Positions 38,366-47,678 of a DNA stretch of 64,000 nucleotides are shown here, in pieces. This DNA comes from Phaeovulum vinaykumarii (GTDB taxonomy: Bacteria; Pseudomonadota; Alphaproteobacteria; Rhodobacterales; Rhodobacteraceae). The stretch spans positions 496,001 through 560,000 of the forward strand of contig NZ_FTOM01000002.1 of assembly GCF_900156695.1 (NCBI RefSeq), read 5' to 3'. Under the pieces are notes generated by a model. That model made no database searches. It had not been told where the DNA came from and worked only from the letters and a program-made list of their open reading frames with translations. The position numbers and the translations under genes are program-made. Position 1 is the first letter of the stretch, and each line of letters starts with the position of its first letter.

Positions 38366-39844
38366 GTGAGCGCCGTGAACACCGATACGCCCAAGCCCCT
38401 GCACGAAGGGTCCGTGCCCCTGATCTCGTCCGATCTGCTGGCCGAGATCCTGGTCACGGCGTCGGATTTCGCGCTGATCCTGTCGGCCGAGGACCGGATC
38501 CTGTCGGTGCTGGTCAACCCCCATCACCGGACCTTCGGGCGGCTGAAGCATTGGGAACGCCAGCATGTGCATGACGTGCTGACCTCGGAAAGCCGGCCCA
38601 AGCTGGATCGCCGGCTCGAGGCCTTGCGCGAGACGGGCGTGTCGCAATCGGTCGAGCTGAGCCACGCCGAACAGGCGATCTGGGATTTCCCGGTGCGCTA
38701 TTCGCTGCATCGTCTGTCGCCCGACAATACTGCGCTGATGCTGGGGCGGGATCTGCGGCCCATCGCCGAGATGCAGCAGAAGCTGGTTCAGGCGCAGATG
38801 GCGCTTGAGCGCGACTATGAAAGCCAGCGCGAGTTCGACACGCGTTATCGCGTCCTGATGGAGACCACCAGCGATCCGATCGTGCTGATCTCGCTGACCA
38901 CGGGGCGAATCGTCGATCTGAACGCGACGGCGGCGCAGGTGATGGGGGCCGGGCGCGGCGAGATCGCGGGCGCGCCGCTGGCGCAGGAATTCGACGCGCG
39001 CCGCCGGGGGGCGGTGGCCGAGGCGCTGGATACCGAGGCCGCCGCCGAGACGCCCGCGCCGGTCGAGATGACCTTGCGGCGCAGCGGGGCGCGCGTGCGC
39101 CTGCATCTGGTGCCGTTCCGGGCGGCGGGCGAACGTCTGGTGATGTGCCGGCTGGAAAACGGCGCCCATCCCGGCGCCGTGCTGGCCGGGGTGCCGGTGC
39201 TGGCGGGGGTCATCGACGATCTGGGCGAGAGCCTGGGTCGGCTGTTCCACGACGGGGCGGATGCGATTGCCTTCTGCGATGCCGACGGGGTCATTCGCTG
39301 TGTCAACGAATCGTTCCTGAACATGACCGATGCGGCGTCGGCGGCGGCGGTGCGGGGCCGGTCGATGGCCGATTTCCTGATGCGCGGGTCGGTCGATCTG
39401 CGCGTGCTGCTGGAAAACGCGCGCCGCACCGGGCAGATGCGGCTTTATCCGACGCGCCTGCTGACCGCCTATGACGGCCAGGTGTCGGTCGATATCGCGG
39501 CCAGCTGGCTTGATGCGCGGGCCAATCCGACGCTGGCGCTGGTGATCCGCGACACCTCGCGCACCGAAAGCCTGCGGCGCAGCCCGGCCACCACCAATCA
39601 CCTGGCCAATGGCGCGGCCAGCGTCATGGATCTGGTGGGCACGGCTACCTTGCGCGACATCGTGTCGGAAACGACCGAGGTCGTCGAGAAGATGTGCATC
39701 GAGACGGCGGTGGAGCTGACGCGCAACAATCGCGTGGCCGCGGCCGAGATGCTGGGGCTGTCGCGCCAGTCGCTCTACGTCAAGCTGCGCAAATACGGCC
39801 TGGTCAACAAGGACGAGGACAAGGACAAGGACGACGACGGCTGA
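38366..39844 (+). CDS. ppsR: PpsR/CrtJ, redox-sensing repressor of photosynthesis genes
   Basis: PpsR represses bacteriochlorophyll, carotenoid and antenna genes under oxic conditions by binding TGT-N12-ACA. The protein (492 residues from the GTG at 38366, or 489 from the GTG at 38375) has tandem PAS domains (MLGRDLRPIAEMQQKLVQAQ, YRVLMETTSDPIVLISLTTG, FCDADGVIRCVNESFLNMTD) and a C-terminal Fis-type helix-turn-helix (NNRVAAAEMLGLSRQSLYVK). Cys261 and Cys444 correspond to the redox cysteines 251 and 424 of R. sphaeroides PpsR. No ATG start fits; ribosome-binding sites are weak. Confidence 0.96.
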   Translation: MSAVNTDTPKPLHEGSVPLISSDLLAEILVTASDFALILSAEDRILSVLVNPHHRTFGRLKHWERQHVHDVLTSESRPKLDRRLEALRETGVSQSVELSHAEQAIWDFPVRYSLHRLSPDNTALMLGRDLRPIAEMQQKLVQAQMALERDYESQREFDTRYRVLMETTSDPIVLISLTTGRIVDLNATAAQVMGAGRGEIAGAPLAQEFDARRRGAVAEALDTEAAAETPAPVEMTLRRSGARVRLHLVPFRAAGERLVMCRLENGAHPGAVLAGVPVLAGVIDDLGESLGRLFHDGADAIAFCDADGVIRCVNESFLNMTDAASAAAVRGRSMADFLMRGSVDLRVLLENARRTGQMRLYPTRLLTAYDGQVSVDIAASWLDARANPTLALVIRDTSRTESLRRSPATTNHLANGAASVMDLVGTATLRDIVSETTEVVEKMCIETAVELTRNNRVAAAEMLGLSRQSLYVKLRKYGLVNKDEDKDKDDDG

Positions 39845-39848
39845 GGTT

Positions 39849-39883
39849 GGCCGAGGGGCGCCGCGATCGGGGCGCCCTTGGCC
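39849..39883 (+). terminator. Hairpin after ppsR, possible terminator
   Basis: GGCCGAGGGGCGCC pairs with GGCGCCCTTGGCC, with one bulged base and one G-T pair, starting 5 bases after the ppsR stop. There is no T run, so its terminator role is uncertain. Confidence 0.4.
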
Positions 39884-40334
39884 GCCGGTCGTGCCTGGTC
39901 CTGTCTTCCTGCCTGTCTCTCTTTTCATATGCGGCACGGTCGAGAACGGGGGGGCGGAGCCACGCGGGCATCGAGCCCGCCGTGTCTCCGGCGCCGCGCG
40001 CCCCCTCGATGGGGGCGCGCGGCGCTCCTCTCCCGTCCCATCGGCGGCGCCATATGGCCAGGGGGGCTTTGCGCCGGTGGCCGGTGGCGCCGCCGCCCCC
40101 CTTCCTCACCCGCAGGCCAGGGCGCCCCGCTCACGCGGCTCTCACGCCAATGTGACGGCCCATGATTCCCGCGCCGCGTCCGCCTGTGGCCCCGCCTTTC
40201 CCGCGACGGATGGCCGAAAATCCTGCGGCTTTTCCTAAGGATTGCTGATTTCACCTTGTTTGACAGGCCCTTGTGTGGCGCGTTGACGCGCGGCGGAAGC
40301 GCGACCCTATGGACCGTGCACGCCCCCGCGAGGC
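39884..40334. other. Intergenic region between ppsR and bchE
   Basis: About 450 bases without a credible gene. It holds a strong inverted repeat at 39991-40025. A TTTGACA sequence at 40259-40265 could be a -35 element, but I found no matching -10. The regulatory boxes for bchE lie to the right, at 40335-40385. Confidence 0.5.
39991..40025. terminator. Perfect 15-bp inverted repeat between ppsR and bchE
   Basis: GCGCCGCGCGCCCCC and GGGGGCGCGCGGCGC form a perfect 15-bp stem around the loop TCGAT. It is followed by TCCTCTCCC on the plus strand, not a clean T run. It could terminate ppsR readthrough or isolate bchE. Confidence 0.5.
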
Positions 40335-40348
40335 TTGATATGTGTCAA
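40335..40348. promoter_or_regulatory. FNR/FnrL-type box upstream of bchE
   Basis: TTGATATGTGTCAA matches TTGAT-N4-ATCAA at 9 of 10 specified positions. It overlaps the left end of the imperfect PpsR box by six bases. FnrL activation of bchE at low oxygen is established in Rhodobacter, so the position makes sense. Confidence 0.65.
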
Positions 40349-40360
40349 GGTGAGTTGACG
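40343..40360. promoter_or_regulatory. Imperfect PpsR box upstream of bchE
   Basis: TGTCAAGGTGAGTTGACG fits TGT-N12-ACA except for the last base. It is separated by 7 bases from the perfect box at 40368-40385, the close tandem spacing used for cooperative PpsR binding. Confidence 0.65.
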
Positions 40361-40367
40361 AAAGCTA

Positions 40368-40385
40368 TGTCAGGGAACGCTGACA
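40368..40385. promoter_or_regulatory. PpsR box upstream of bchE
   Basis: TGTCAGGGAACGCTGACA is an exact TGT-N12-ACA palindrome with extended TGTCA/TGACA arms, ending 17 bases before the bchE start. Confidence 0.85.
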
Positions 40386-40402
40386 CGACAGGAGGCCCAC
40401 TT

Positions 40403-42127
40403 ATGCGTATCGTCTTCGTACATCCCAATTACCACTCCGGCGGGGCCGAGATCGCCGGCAACTGGCCGCCGGCCTGGGTTGCCTATCTGGCTGGCGCGCT
40501 GAAGACCGCGGGCTTCACCGATGTTCATTTCATCGATGCGATGACCCATCACATCGACCACGAACAGCTGCGCGCGCGGCTGATCGAGCTGAAACCCGAT
40601 GTGGTCGCCACAACCGCCATCACCCCGGCCATCTACACCGCCGAGGAGACCCTCAAGGTCGCCGAGGAAGCCGTGCCGAATGCGCTGCGCGTCCTGGGCG
40701 GCATCCACGCCACCTTCATGTATCGTCAGGTTCTCTCCGAGGCGCCGTGGGTCGACGTCATCGTCCGGGGCGAGGGCGAGGAAATCATGGTGGCGCTGAT
40801 GGAATGCCTGCGCGACGGCAAATGGCCGAGCGCGCGCGACAAGGTGAAGGGCATCGCCTATACCGAGGGCACCGAGATCGTCGCCACCCCGGCCGCGCCC
40901 ACCATCAAGGATCTTGATGCGATCGAACCCGACTGGTCGATCCTCGAGTGGGAAAAATACATCTACGAACCGCTGAACTGCCGTGTGGCCATTCCGAACA
41001 TGGCGCGGGGCTGCCCGTTCACCTGTTCGTTCTGTTCGCAGTGGAAGTTCTGGCGCGACTACCGCGTCCGCGACCCCAAGAAGGTGGTCGACGAGATCGA
41101 GAAGCTGGTGATCGAGCACGGCGTGGAATTCTTCATCCTGGCCGACGAGGAACCGACCATCAACAAGCGGAAGTTCGTCGAATTCTGCCAGGAGATGATC
41201 GACCGCGGCCTGAACGAGAAGGTCAAGTGGGGCATCAACACCCGCGTGACCGACATCTACCGCGACCGCGACCTGCTGGGCTTCTACCGCAAGGCCGGCC
41301 TCGTGCACATCTCGCTGGGCACCGAAGCTGCCGCGCAGCTCAAGCTTGACGTCTTCAACAAGGAGACGACGGTCGCGCAGAACAAGGAAGCCATCAAGCT
41401 TCTGCGCGATGCCGACATCTTCACCGAAGCGCAGTTCATCGTGGGTCTCGACAACGAGACCAAGGAAACGCTGGAAGAAACCTATCGCATGGCGTGGGAC
41501 TGGCAGCCGGACCTGGCGAACTGGGCCATGTATACGCCCTGGCCGTTCACGCCGCTCTTCCAGGAGTTGCGCGACAAGGTCGAGGTCTTCGACTTCTCGA
41601 AATACAACTTCGTGACCCCGATCATGAAGCCCGAGGCGCTGACCCGCGGCGAGCTTCTGGACGGCGTGATGAAGAACTATCGCCGCTTCTACATGCAAAA
41701 GGCGCTGTTCCACTATCCGTGGCGCGGCACCGGCTTCCGCCGCCGCTATCTGCTGGGCTGCCTCAAGGCGTTCCTCAAGGCGGGTGTGGGGCGAACCTTC
41801 TACGACCTCGGCAAGGCCGGTTACTGGGGCCCGCAGTCGAAGAACAAGGTGGACTTCCACTTCGACGACAGCCGCAAGATCGCCGATGCGCAGATGGCCG
41901 ACTGGGAGGCTTCGGCCGACCGCGCCAAGCGGGCGTCCGAGCGCCGCGAGGCCGTGAAGGCGCAGGTCAAGGCCCGTGCCGAGGAGCGCGCCGCGCAGAA
42001 ACCCGAAGCGCCGAACCTGCCCGACGACGATCCCTTCGGGCTGGCGCCGATGTCGTCCGAGGAAGAAGCCGCCCGCGCGATGGCCTGTGGCGGTGGCACC
42101 AAGCAGATGACCGACGCGGCGGAATAA
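40403..42127 (+). CDS. bchE: Anaerobic Mg-protoporphyrin IX monomethyl ester cyclase BchE
   Basis: BchE forms the fifth ring of bacteriochlorophyll without oxygen, using B12 and radical S-adenosylmethionine. The 574-residue protein begins [20 protein letters not shown] with the B12-binding domain, and carries the radical SAM cluster cysteines Cys204, Cys208 and Cys211 ([15 protein letters not shown]). The C-terminal 90 residues are charged and coil-forming and end with an ACGGG-type segment, as in other BchE. GGAGG lies 8 bases upstream of the ATG. An FNR box and two PpsR boxes control it. Confidence 0.97.
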   Translation: MRIVFVHPNYHSGGAEIAGNWPPAWVAYLAGALKTAGFTDVHFIDAMTHHIDHEQLRARLIELKPDVVATTAITPAIYTAEETLKVAEEAVPNALRVLGGIHATFMYRQVLSEAPWVDVIVRGEGEEIMVALMECLRDGKWPSARDKVKGIAYTEGTEIVATPAAPTIKDLDAIEPDWSILEWEKYIYEPLNCRVAIPNMARGCPFTCSFCSQWKFWRDYRVRDPKKVVDEIEKLVIEHGVEFFILADEEPTINKRKFVEFCQEMIDRGLNEKVKWGINTRVTDIYRDRDLLGFYRKAGLVHISLGTEAAAQLKLDVFNKETTVAQNKEAIKLLRDADIFTEAQFIVGLDNETKETLEETYRMAWDWQPDLANWAMYTPWPFTPLFQELRDKVEVFDFSKYNFVTPIMKPEALTRGELLDGVMKNYRRFYMQKALFHYPWRGTGFRRRYLLGCLKAFLKAGVGRTFYDLGKAGYWGPQSKNKVDFHFDDSRKIADAQMADWEASADRAKRASERREAVKAQVKARAEERAAQKPEAPNLPDDDPFGLAPMSSEEEAARAMACGGGTKQMTDAAE

Positions 42128-42131
42128 GACC

Positions 42132-42764
42132 ATGTCCGATCATGGTGCAACGGATGCGGGCGGCGATGTCGCCCGCATTGGTCCGAATGCCATCCTGCAA
42201 CTGATCCCGGTCCTGGACGATGTCCTGGGCCGGGCCGGGCGCGATGCCCTTTTCGCGGCGGCCGATGTGCCCGTGCCGGGGCCGGATTCGGGGATGCTGC
42301 CGCAGGACCAGATTGCGCGCCTGCACGTTCAGGTGCGCCGCGATCATCCCGCGCAGGCCCCCGAGATGATGCGCCGCGCGGGCCTGGCCACGGGCGATTA
42401 TATCCTGGCCAACCGCATTCCCGGCTTCGCCCAGACGATCATCAAGCTTTTGCCGCCTGCGCTGGGCGCGCGGGTGCTGTCGGCGGCCATCGCCAAGCAT
42501 TCGTGGACCTTCGCCGGCTCGGGCGTCTTCACGATCGTCGCGCGCGCGCCGCTGACCTTCTCCATCGCCGCCAATCCGGTGGTGGCCCTCGACCGCGCCG
42601 CGGCACCGATCTGCGACTGGCATGCCGCGGTGTTCGAGTGTCTCTTCACCACGCTGGTGTGGCGCCAGGGCGTCGAGGTGACCGAAACCGCCTGTTGCGC
42701 GGCCGGTGCCCCGGCCTGCATCTTCGAACTGCGGCCCCGCGCCGCAACCCGCCCACAGGGCTGA
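42132..42764 (+). CDS. bchJ: BchJ, V4R-domain bacteriochlorophyll synthesis protein
   Basis: BchJ is needed for normal bacteriochlorophyll levels; it was once proposed to be the 8-vinyl reductase, but that activity lies in other enzymes (BciA/BciB). The 210-residue protein has a V4R (4-vinyl reductase) domain at its C-terminus with the cysteine pattern TETACCAAGAPACIFEL. VPVLDDVLGRAGRDALFAAA is typical of its N-terminal half. It follows bchE by four bases and is probably cotranscribed. Confidence 0.92.
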   Translation: MSDHGATDAGGDVARIGPNAILQLIPVLDDVLGRAGRDALFAAADVPVPGPDSGMLPQDQIARLHVQVRRDHPAQAPEMMRRAGLATGDYILANRIPGFAQTIIKLLPPALGARVLSAAIAKHSWTFAGSGVFTIVARAPLTFSIAANPVVALDRAAAPICDWHAAVFECLFTTLVWRQGVEVTETACCAAGAPACIFELRPRAATRPQG

Positions 42765-42807
42765 GCCCGCCCTTGTCCGTCAATGCAACGTGGTGTGTAG
42801 TCCAGCA

Positions 42808-43713
42808 ATGTCCGTGAGCCCCAGCCTGCCCCAGTCCCGCCTGCCTCAGCCCCGCGCCATGCTGGAGCTGATCAAACCCGTCACCTGGTTCCCGCCGATG
42901 TGGGCCTATCTCTGCGGGGTCGTCTCGGCAGGGGTGCCGCTCTCGGGCCATTACTTCGTGGTGGCGCTGGGCGTCGTCCTGGCCGGCCCGATCGTCTGCG
43001 GCATGAGCCAGGCGGCCAACGACTGGTGCGACCGCCATGTCGACGCGATCAACGAACCCTATCGCCCGATCCCCTCGGGGCGCATTCCCGGCCGCTGGGG
43101 GCTCTATATCGCCCTGGTGATGAGCGCGCTTGCGCTCCTTGTCGGCTGGCAGCTGGGCCCCTGGGGCTTTGGCGCCACCGTCATCGGCGTGCTGGCGGCC
43201 TGGGCCTATTCGGCCGAGCCGGTGCGGCTCAAGAAATCGGGCTGGTGGGGGCCGGGTCTGGTGGGCCTGTCCTACGAGGGCCTGCCCTGGTTCACCGGCG
43301 CGGCCGTCCTGTCGGCCGGTGCGCCGCGCATCGAGATCACCATGGTCGCCGTGCTCTATGCGCTGGGTGCCCACGGGATCATGACGCTCAATGATTTCAA
43401 GGCGCTCGAGGGTGACCGCCAGACCGGGGTGCGCTCGCTTCCCGTGGTGCTGGGCCCCGAGGTCGCGGCCAAGCTGGCCTGCATCGTCATGTCGCTGCCG
43501 CAGGCGCTGGTCATCACGCTGCTGGTGATCTGGGGCAAGCCGATCCATGCCGGCATCATCACCGTGTCGCTGCTGGCGCAATTCTGGGCGATGAGCGTCC
43601 TTCTGACCGACCCCAAGGGTCGCGCGCCCTGGTACAACGGCACCGGCGTCACGCTCTATGTGCTGGGCATGATGGTGGCCGCGCACGCGCTGCGCTCGCT
43701 CGGGACGTTCTGA
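42808..43713 (+). CDS. bchG: Bacteriochlorophyll synthase BchG
   Basis: BchG attaches geranylgeranyl or phytyl diphosphate to bacteriochlorophyllide a in the membrane. The 301-residue protein belongs to the UbiA prenyltransferase family, with the first aspartate motif NDWCDRHVDAINEPYRPIPS and the second NDFKALEGDRQTGVRSLPV, and about nine membrane helices. The ATG at 42808 is the first start giving the family N-terminus (AMLELIKPVTWFPPMWAYLC). A single base separates it from the next gene. Confidence 0.97.
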   Translation: MSVSPSLPQSRLPQPRAMLELIKPVTWFPPMWAYLCGVVSAGVPLSGHYFVVALGVVLAGPIVCGMSQAANDWCDRHVDAINEPYRPIPSGRIPGRWGLYIALVMSALALLVGWQLGPWGFGATVIGVLAAWAYSAEPVRLKKSGWWGPGLVGLSYEGLPWFTGAAVLSAGAPRIEITMVAVLYALGAHGIMTLNDFKALEGDRQTGVRSLPVVLGPEVAAKLACIVMSLPQALVITLLVIWGKPIHAGIITVSLLAQFWAMSVLLTDPKGRAPWYNGTGVTLYVLGMMVAAHALRSLGTF

Positions 43714-43714
43714 C

Positions 43715-45010
43715 ATGTCCGCGGGCACCCTGTCCTGGCTGTCGATCGTCCGGCTTGGCCTCGTGCAGATGTGCCTGGGCTCGATCGTGGTGCTGACGAC
43801 CTCGACGCTGAACCGGCTGATGGTGGTCGAGCTGGCGCTGGCCGCTGCCATTCCCGGCGCGCTGGTGGCGCTGCATTACGCCATCCAGATGATGCGCCCG
43901 AAATGGGGCTATACCTCGGACACCGGGGGCAAGCGCACGCGCTGGATCATCGGCGGCATGGCGATCCTGGCAACGGGGGCGCTGATGGCGGCCTCGGCGG
44001 TGGTGCTGATGCACACGACCTTCTGGCCGGGGATGATCCTGTCGGTGCTGGCCTATGCCGTGATCGGCGTGGGCGTGGGCGCGGCGGGCACGTCGCTTCT
44101 GGCGCTGCTGGCCTCGGCCACCGCGCCCGAGCGGCGCGCCGCGGCGGCCACGATCACCTGGCTGATGATGATCGCCGGGATCGCGGTGACCGCCTCGACC
44201 GTGGGGATCTTTCTCGACCCCTATTCCAGCACGCGCCTGATGCAGGTGGTGGCCATCGTCACCGGCGGCGCCGTGGCGCTGACCGCGCTGGCCGTGGCCG
44301 GCATCGAGAAGCGCGCCCATACCGCGCATCGCGCCGAGACCGACGCCGCCCCCTTCTGGGAGGGGCTGAAGGAGGTCTGGTCCGAGAAACGCGCCCGCGT
44401 CTTCACCATCTTCGTCTTCCTGTCGATGGTGTCCTATTTCATGCAGGAGCTGATCCTCGAACCCTATGCCGGCATGGTCTTCGGGTTCACGCCGGGCCAG
44501 TCCACCGGGCTTTCGGGCGCGCAGCACATGGGCGTCTTTGCCGGCATGATCACCGTGGGCATCGCCTCGACCGGACTTGGCATCGGCTCGCTTCGGACTT
44601 GGGTCGTGGCCGGCTGCATCGGCTCGGCCGCCAGCCTTGCCGCCGTGGCGGCCCTGGGCCAGGTCGGGCAATGGCTGACCCCGGCCGTGGTGGCGATGGG
44701 CTATTTCAACGGCATGTTCGCCGTGGCCACGATCGGCGCCATGATGATGCTGGCCGGCGAGGGCCGCAAGGACCGCGAGGGCACGCGCGTCGGCCTGTGG
44801 GGCGCGTCCCAGGCGATCGCGGCGGGCTTTGGCGGGCTGACCGGCGCGGCCGCGGCCGACCTCATGCGGATCTCGCTTCCCGTTCCCGAAGCCTTCGGCA
44901 CGGTCTTCTTGGCCGAGGCCGTCCTTTTCATCATTTCGGCGGCGATGGCCTTCGTCATCCTTGACCGGGGCCGTCCGGTCCCGGCCGCCGGCTTCGTCGC
45001 AGGAGAATGA
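43715..45010 (+). CDS. PucC/BCD family membrane transporter (orf428-type)
   Basis: A 431-residue, 12-helix membrane protein of the bacteriochlorophyll delivery (BCD) family, related to LhaA and PucC. It shows TSTLNRLMVVELALAAAIPG and WGYTSDTGGKRTRWIIGGMA, and sits between bchG and bchP exactly where R. capsulatus has orf428. Its likely role is moving bacteriochlorophyll to antenna or reaction-centre proteins; the precise role is unproven. It overlaps bchP by four bases. Confidence 0.9.
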   Translation: MSAGTLSWLSIVRLGLVQMCLGSIVVLTTSTLNRLMVVELALAAAIPGALVALHYAIQMMRPKWGYTSDTGGKRTRWIIGGMAILATGALMAASAVVLMHTTFWPGMILSVLAYAVIGVGVGAAGTSLLALLASATAPERRAAAATITWLMMIAGIAVTASTVGIFLDPYSSTRLMQVVAIVTGGAVALTALAVAGIEKRAHTAHRAETDAAPFWEGLKEVWSEKRARVFTIFVFLSMVSYFMQELILEPYAGMVFGFTPGQSTGLSGAQHMGVFAGMITVGIASTGLGIGSLRTWVVAGCIGSAASLAAVAALGQVGQWLTPAVVAMGYFNGMFAVATIGAMMMLAGEGRKDREGTRVGLWGASQAIAAGFGGLTGAAAADLMRISLPVPEAFGTVFLAEAVLFIISAAMAFVILDRGRPVPAAGFVAGE

Positions 45011-46206
45011 ACATGAGCTATGATGTCGTTGTGGTGGGCGGCGGCCCGGCAGGGGGCACCGCGGCCTGGGATCTGGCGAAAGCCGGGCACAAGGTGGCGC
45101 TTCTGGACCGTGCGGGGCGCATCAAACCCTGTGGCGGCGCGATCCCGCCGCGCATGATCCGCGATTTCGATATCCCGGATGAGCAGATCGTGGCCAAGAT
45201 CACCACCGCGCGGATGATCTCGCCCACGGGCCGCAAGGTCGACATTCCCGTCGGCAATGGCTTTGTCGGCATGGTCGACCGCGAGCATTTCGACGAATTC
45301 CTGCGCGTGCGCGCTGCCGGCGCCGGGGCGGAACGCTTCACCGGCACCTTCGTGCGCATCGAGCGTGACGAGGAAGGCACCAAGGTCATCTACCGCTCGC
45401 GCGAGGGCAAGGAAGAGACGCTGGTGACCAGGTTCGTCATCGGCGCCGACGGCGCGAAATCCTCGGTCGGCCGCGCCGAGGTGCCCGGCGCGATGGATAT
45501 CCCCTTCGTGATCGCCTATCACGAGATCATCGAACCGCCGAAGGCCGGTGAAGCCGATTACGACCCCAACCGCTGCGACGTCATCTATGACGGCCGCGTC
45601 TCGCCCGACTTCTATGGCTGGATCTTCCCGCACGGCAAGACGGCCTCGGTCGGCATGGGCACCGGGCTCGATGATGTCGATCTGAAGAAATGCACCCATG
45701 ACCTGCGCGTGCAGGCCGGGCTGACCGAATGCGAGACCATCCGCAAGGAAGGCGCGCCGATCCCGCTCGAGCCGCTCAAGAAATGGGACAACGGCCGCGA
45801 CGTGCTGCTGGCGGGTGACGCCGCCGGCGTGGTGGCGCCGTCCTCGGGCGAGGGGATCTATTACGCCATGCTGGGCGGGCGTCTGGCCGCGACCGCGGTG
45901 CAATCGGCGCTGAAGACCGGGCGGGCCTCGGATCTGGGCATGGCGCGCGAGATCTTCATGAAGGACAACAAGAACACCTTCCGCGCGCTGCGTTCGATGC
46001 AGGACGCCTATTACAAGTCCGACGAGCGCCGCGAACGTTTCGTCAGCCTGTGCCACGACCCCGACGTGCAGCGCCTGACCTTCGAGGCCTACATGAACAA
46101 GAAGCTGGTCGGCGCCAATGTCATGGCCCATCTCAAGATCGGCGTGAAGAACGTGGCGCATCTGGCCGGCGTGGTGAAACCCACCTGGACGGGCATGGGC
46201 GCATGA
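45007..46206 (+). CDS. bchP: Geranylgeranyl reductase BchP
   Basis: BchP reduces the geranylgeranyl tail of bacteriochlorophyll to phytyl in three steps. The 399-residue flavoprotein starts with the FAD-binding motif DVVVVGGGPAGGTAAWDLAK, has KPCGGAIPPRM and the second FAD motif DVLLAGDAAGVVAPSSGEG. The start could be the ATG at 45007 or at 45013; the first is used because it couples to the preceding gene (ATGA). idi overlaps its stop. Confidence 0.97.
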   Translation: MNMSYDVVVVGGGPAGGTAAWDLAKAGHKVALLDRAGRIKPCGGAIPPRMIRDFDIPDEQIVAKITTARMISPTGRKVDIPVGNGFVGMVDREHFDEFLRVRAAGAGAERFTGTFVRIERDEEGTKVIYRSREGKEETLVTRFVIGADGAKSSVGRAEVPGAMDIPFVIAYHEIIEPPKAGEADYDPNRCDVIYDGRVSPDFYGWIFPHGKTASVGMGTGLDDVDLKKCTHDLRVQAGLTECETIRKEGAPIPLEPLKKWDNGRDVLLAGDAAGVVAPSSGEGIYYAMLGGRLAATAVQSALKTGRASDLGMAREIFMKDNKNTFRALRSMQDAYYKSDERRERFVSLCHDPDVQRLTFEAYMNKKLVGANVMAHLKIGVKNVAHLAGVVKPTWTGMGA

Positions 46207-46727
46207 GCGAGATGATCCCGGCCTGGGTGGACGGTCTGCTGACCCCGGTCGAAAAGCTCGAGGTGCATCAGCGCGGGCTGCGCCATCAGGCGATCTCGGT
46301 CTTCGTGATGGCGGGGGACAAGGTGCTGATCCAGCAGCGTGCCCTGAGCAAGTATCACACGCCGGGGCTCTGGGCGAACACCTGCTGCACCCATCCGCAT
46401 TGGGGCGAGAGCGCGCGCGACTGCGCCACCCGCCGCCTGCGCGAGGAGCTGGGGATCACCGGGCTGGATCTGCGGCTGGCCGAACAGGTCGAATACCGCG
46501 CCGACGTGGGCGGCGGTCTGATCGAGCACGAGGTCGTGGATATCTTCCTGGCCGAGGCTGCCGAGGATCTGCGTCAGGATCTGAACCCCGACGAGGTGGC
46601 CGCGACCGAATGGGTCGCGCTTGACGATCTGGCCGAGCGCACCCGCGCCGAGCCCGAGAAATATACGCCCTGGCTCAAGATCTATCTGGCCGAGCATCAT
46701 CAGGCGATCTTCGGCGCCCCGGCCTGA
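46203..46727 (+). CDS. idi: Isopentenyl-diphosphate delta-isomerase
   Basis: Idi interconverts isopentenyl and dimethylallyl diphosphate, feeding the geranylgeranyl units used for carotenoids and the bacteriochlorophyll tail. The 174-residue protein has the type I Idi motifs KYHTPGLWANTCCTHPHWGE with the active cysteine, the Nudix-like RRLREELGI and the glutamate region VGGGLIEHEVVDIFL. It is the last gene of the bchE-idi operon and is followed by a strong terminator. Confidence 0.95.
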   Translation: MSEMIPAWVDGLLTPVEKLEVHQRGLRHQAISVFVMAGDKVLIQQRALSKYHTPGLWANTCCTHPHWGESARDCATRRLREELGITGLDLRLAEQVEYRADVGGGLIEHEVVDIFLAEAAEDLRQDLNPDEVAATEWVALDDLAERTRAEPEKYTPWLKIYLAEHHQAIFGAPA

Positions 46728-46757
46728 GGGCCGCGCGCGCGGCGCATCAACAGCGAC

Positions 46758-46788
46758 CGGCCGCCCCCAGGGGCGGCCGTTTGCGTTT
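46758..46788 (+). terminator. Rho-independent terminator of the bchE-idi operon
   Basis: CGGCCGCCC and GGGCGGCCG form a perfect 9-bp stem with a 4-base loop at 46758-46779, followed by TTTGCGTTT. It lies 30 bases after the idi stop. A run of 11 G residues follows at 46790-46800. Confidence 0.8.
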
Positions 46789-46801
46789 CGGGGGGGGGGG
46801 A

Positions 46802-47674
46802 TCAGGGCGCGAGCGTCTCGCGCAGATACTCCTCGATCAGGCCCGCGACGCGCTCGGGGATTTCCTCGTGCGCCAGATGGCCATAGCCCGCCAGCTCGAT
46901 CAGCCGCGCGTTCGGCATCGCCCTGGCCGCGCGCCGGCCCACCTCGGGCTTCACCGCGCCGTCCTGGTCGCCCACAAGGAACAGCGCGGGCAGCGTGATC
47001 CCCGGCAGCGACGCCAGCAGCGGCTCGAGCTTCCAGTTGGCCATCATCGCCAGCGCCCCGTCGACATGGGCGGGATCCTGGATCAGCCGCATGTAGAGCG
47101 CGCGCCCCTCGTCATCGAGGGTCGATCCGGTCGAGGAGAGCAGCTCGCGCACGCGCGACGGGTTCCCGGCAATGCGCGAAAAGGCCCAAGGGACAATCGG
47201 CGCCAGCGCCAGCGCCTTGGCGATGGCCGGAAAGAGCCAGCCCGCCACGCCGTCGAAATTTTCCAGCGCGGCATTGATGCAGACCAGCGCGCGGGGCGGC
47301 TGCGGCATGATCTGGGTCATGCGCAGCGCGATGGCGCCGCCTGCCGAATGGCCGATGATGGCGGCGGGCGCCCAGCCTTCCTGCTGGCAGAGCCGCGTCA
47401 GGTCTTCGGCCATCGGGTCCAGCCCCATCCGCATGCGCGCCCGCAGCCGGGTGAAGCCGTGGCCGGGCAGGTCGGGGGCGATGACGTGATAATGCCGCGC
47501 CAGAAGCGGCATCAGCGCGCGGAAGGAATGCGTCGACGCCCCCGCGCCATGCAGCATCAGAAGCGTGGGGCCCGCGCCCATCTCCTGCACATGCCACATG
47601 TAGGGCCGGCAGGAGATGCGGCGCGAATGCTGCGCGTGGGGCCAACCCGGCGGGGGCACGGGGCGGCGGGTCAT
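46802..47674 (-). CDS. bchO: BchO, alpha/beta hydrolase of the Mg chelatase operon
   Basis: BchO is an alpha/beta-fold hydrolase encoded with bchI and bchD and proposed to support Mg chelation; its substrate is not known. The 290-residue protein carries LLMLHGAGASTHSFRALMPL for the oxyanion region, the nucleophile elbow IIGHSAGGAIALRM, the acid in LFLVGDQDGAVKPE and the catalytic histidine in YGHLAHEEIP. The start at 47674 is chosen because it lies just after the bchD stop; the longer reading overlaps bchD. It is the last gene of crtA-bchI-bchD-bchO. Confidence 0.92.
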   Translation of the reverse strand: MTRRPVPPPGWPHAQHSRRISCRPYMWHVQEMGAGPTLLMLHGAGASTHSFRALMPLLARHYHVIAPDLPGHGFTRLRARMRMGLDPMAEDLTRLCQQEGWAPAAIIGHSAGGAIALRMTQIMPQPPRALVCINAALENFDGVAGWLFPAIAKALALAPIVPWAFSRIAGNPSRVRELLSSTGSTLDDEGRALYMRLIQDPAHVDGALAMMANWKLEPLLASLPGITLPALFLVGDQDGAVKPEVGRRAARAMPNARLIELAGYGHLAHEEIPERVAGLIEEYLRETLAP

Positions 47675-47678
47675 CGCG

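Noticed and set aside
40255-40360. A standard -35/-10 promoter for bchE using TTGACA at 40260 or TTGACG at 40355.
   Set aside because: No acceptable -10 hexamer lies 16-18 bases downstream of either.
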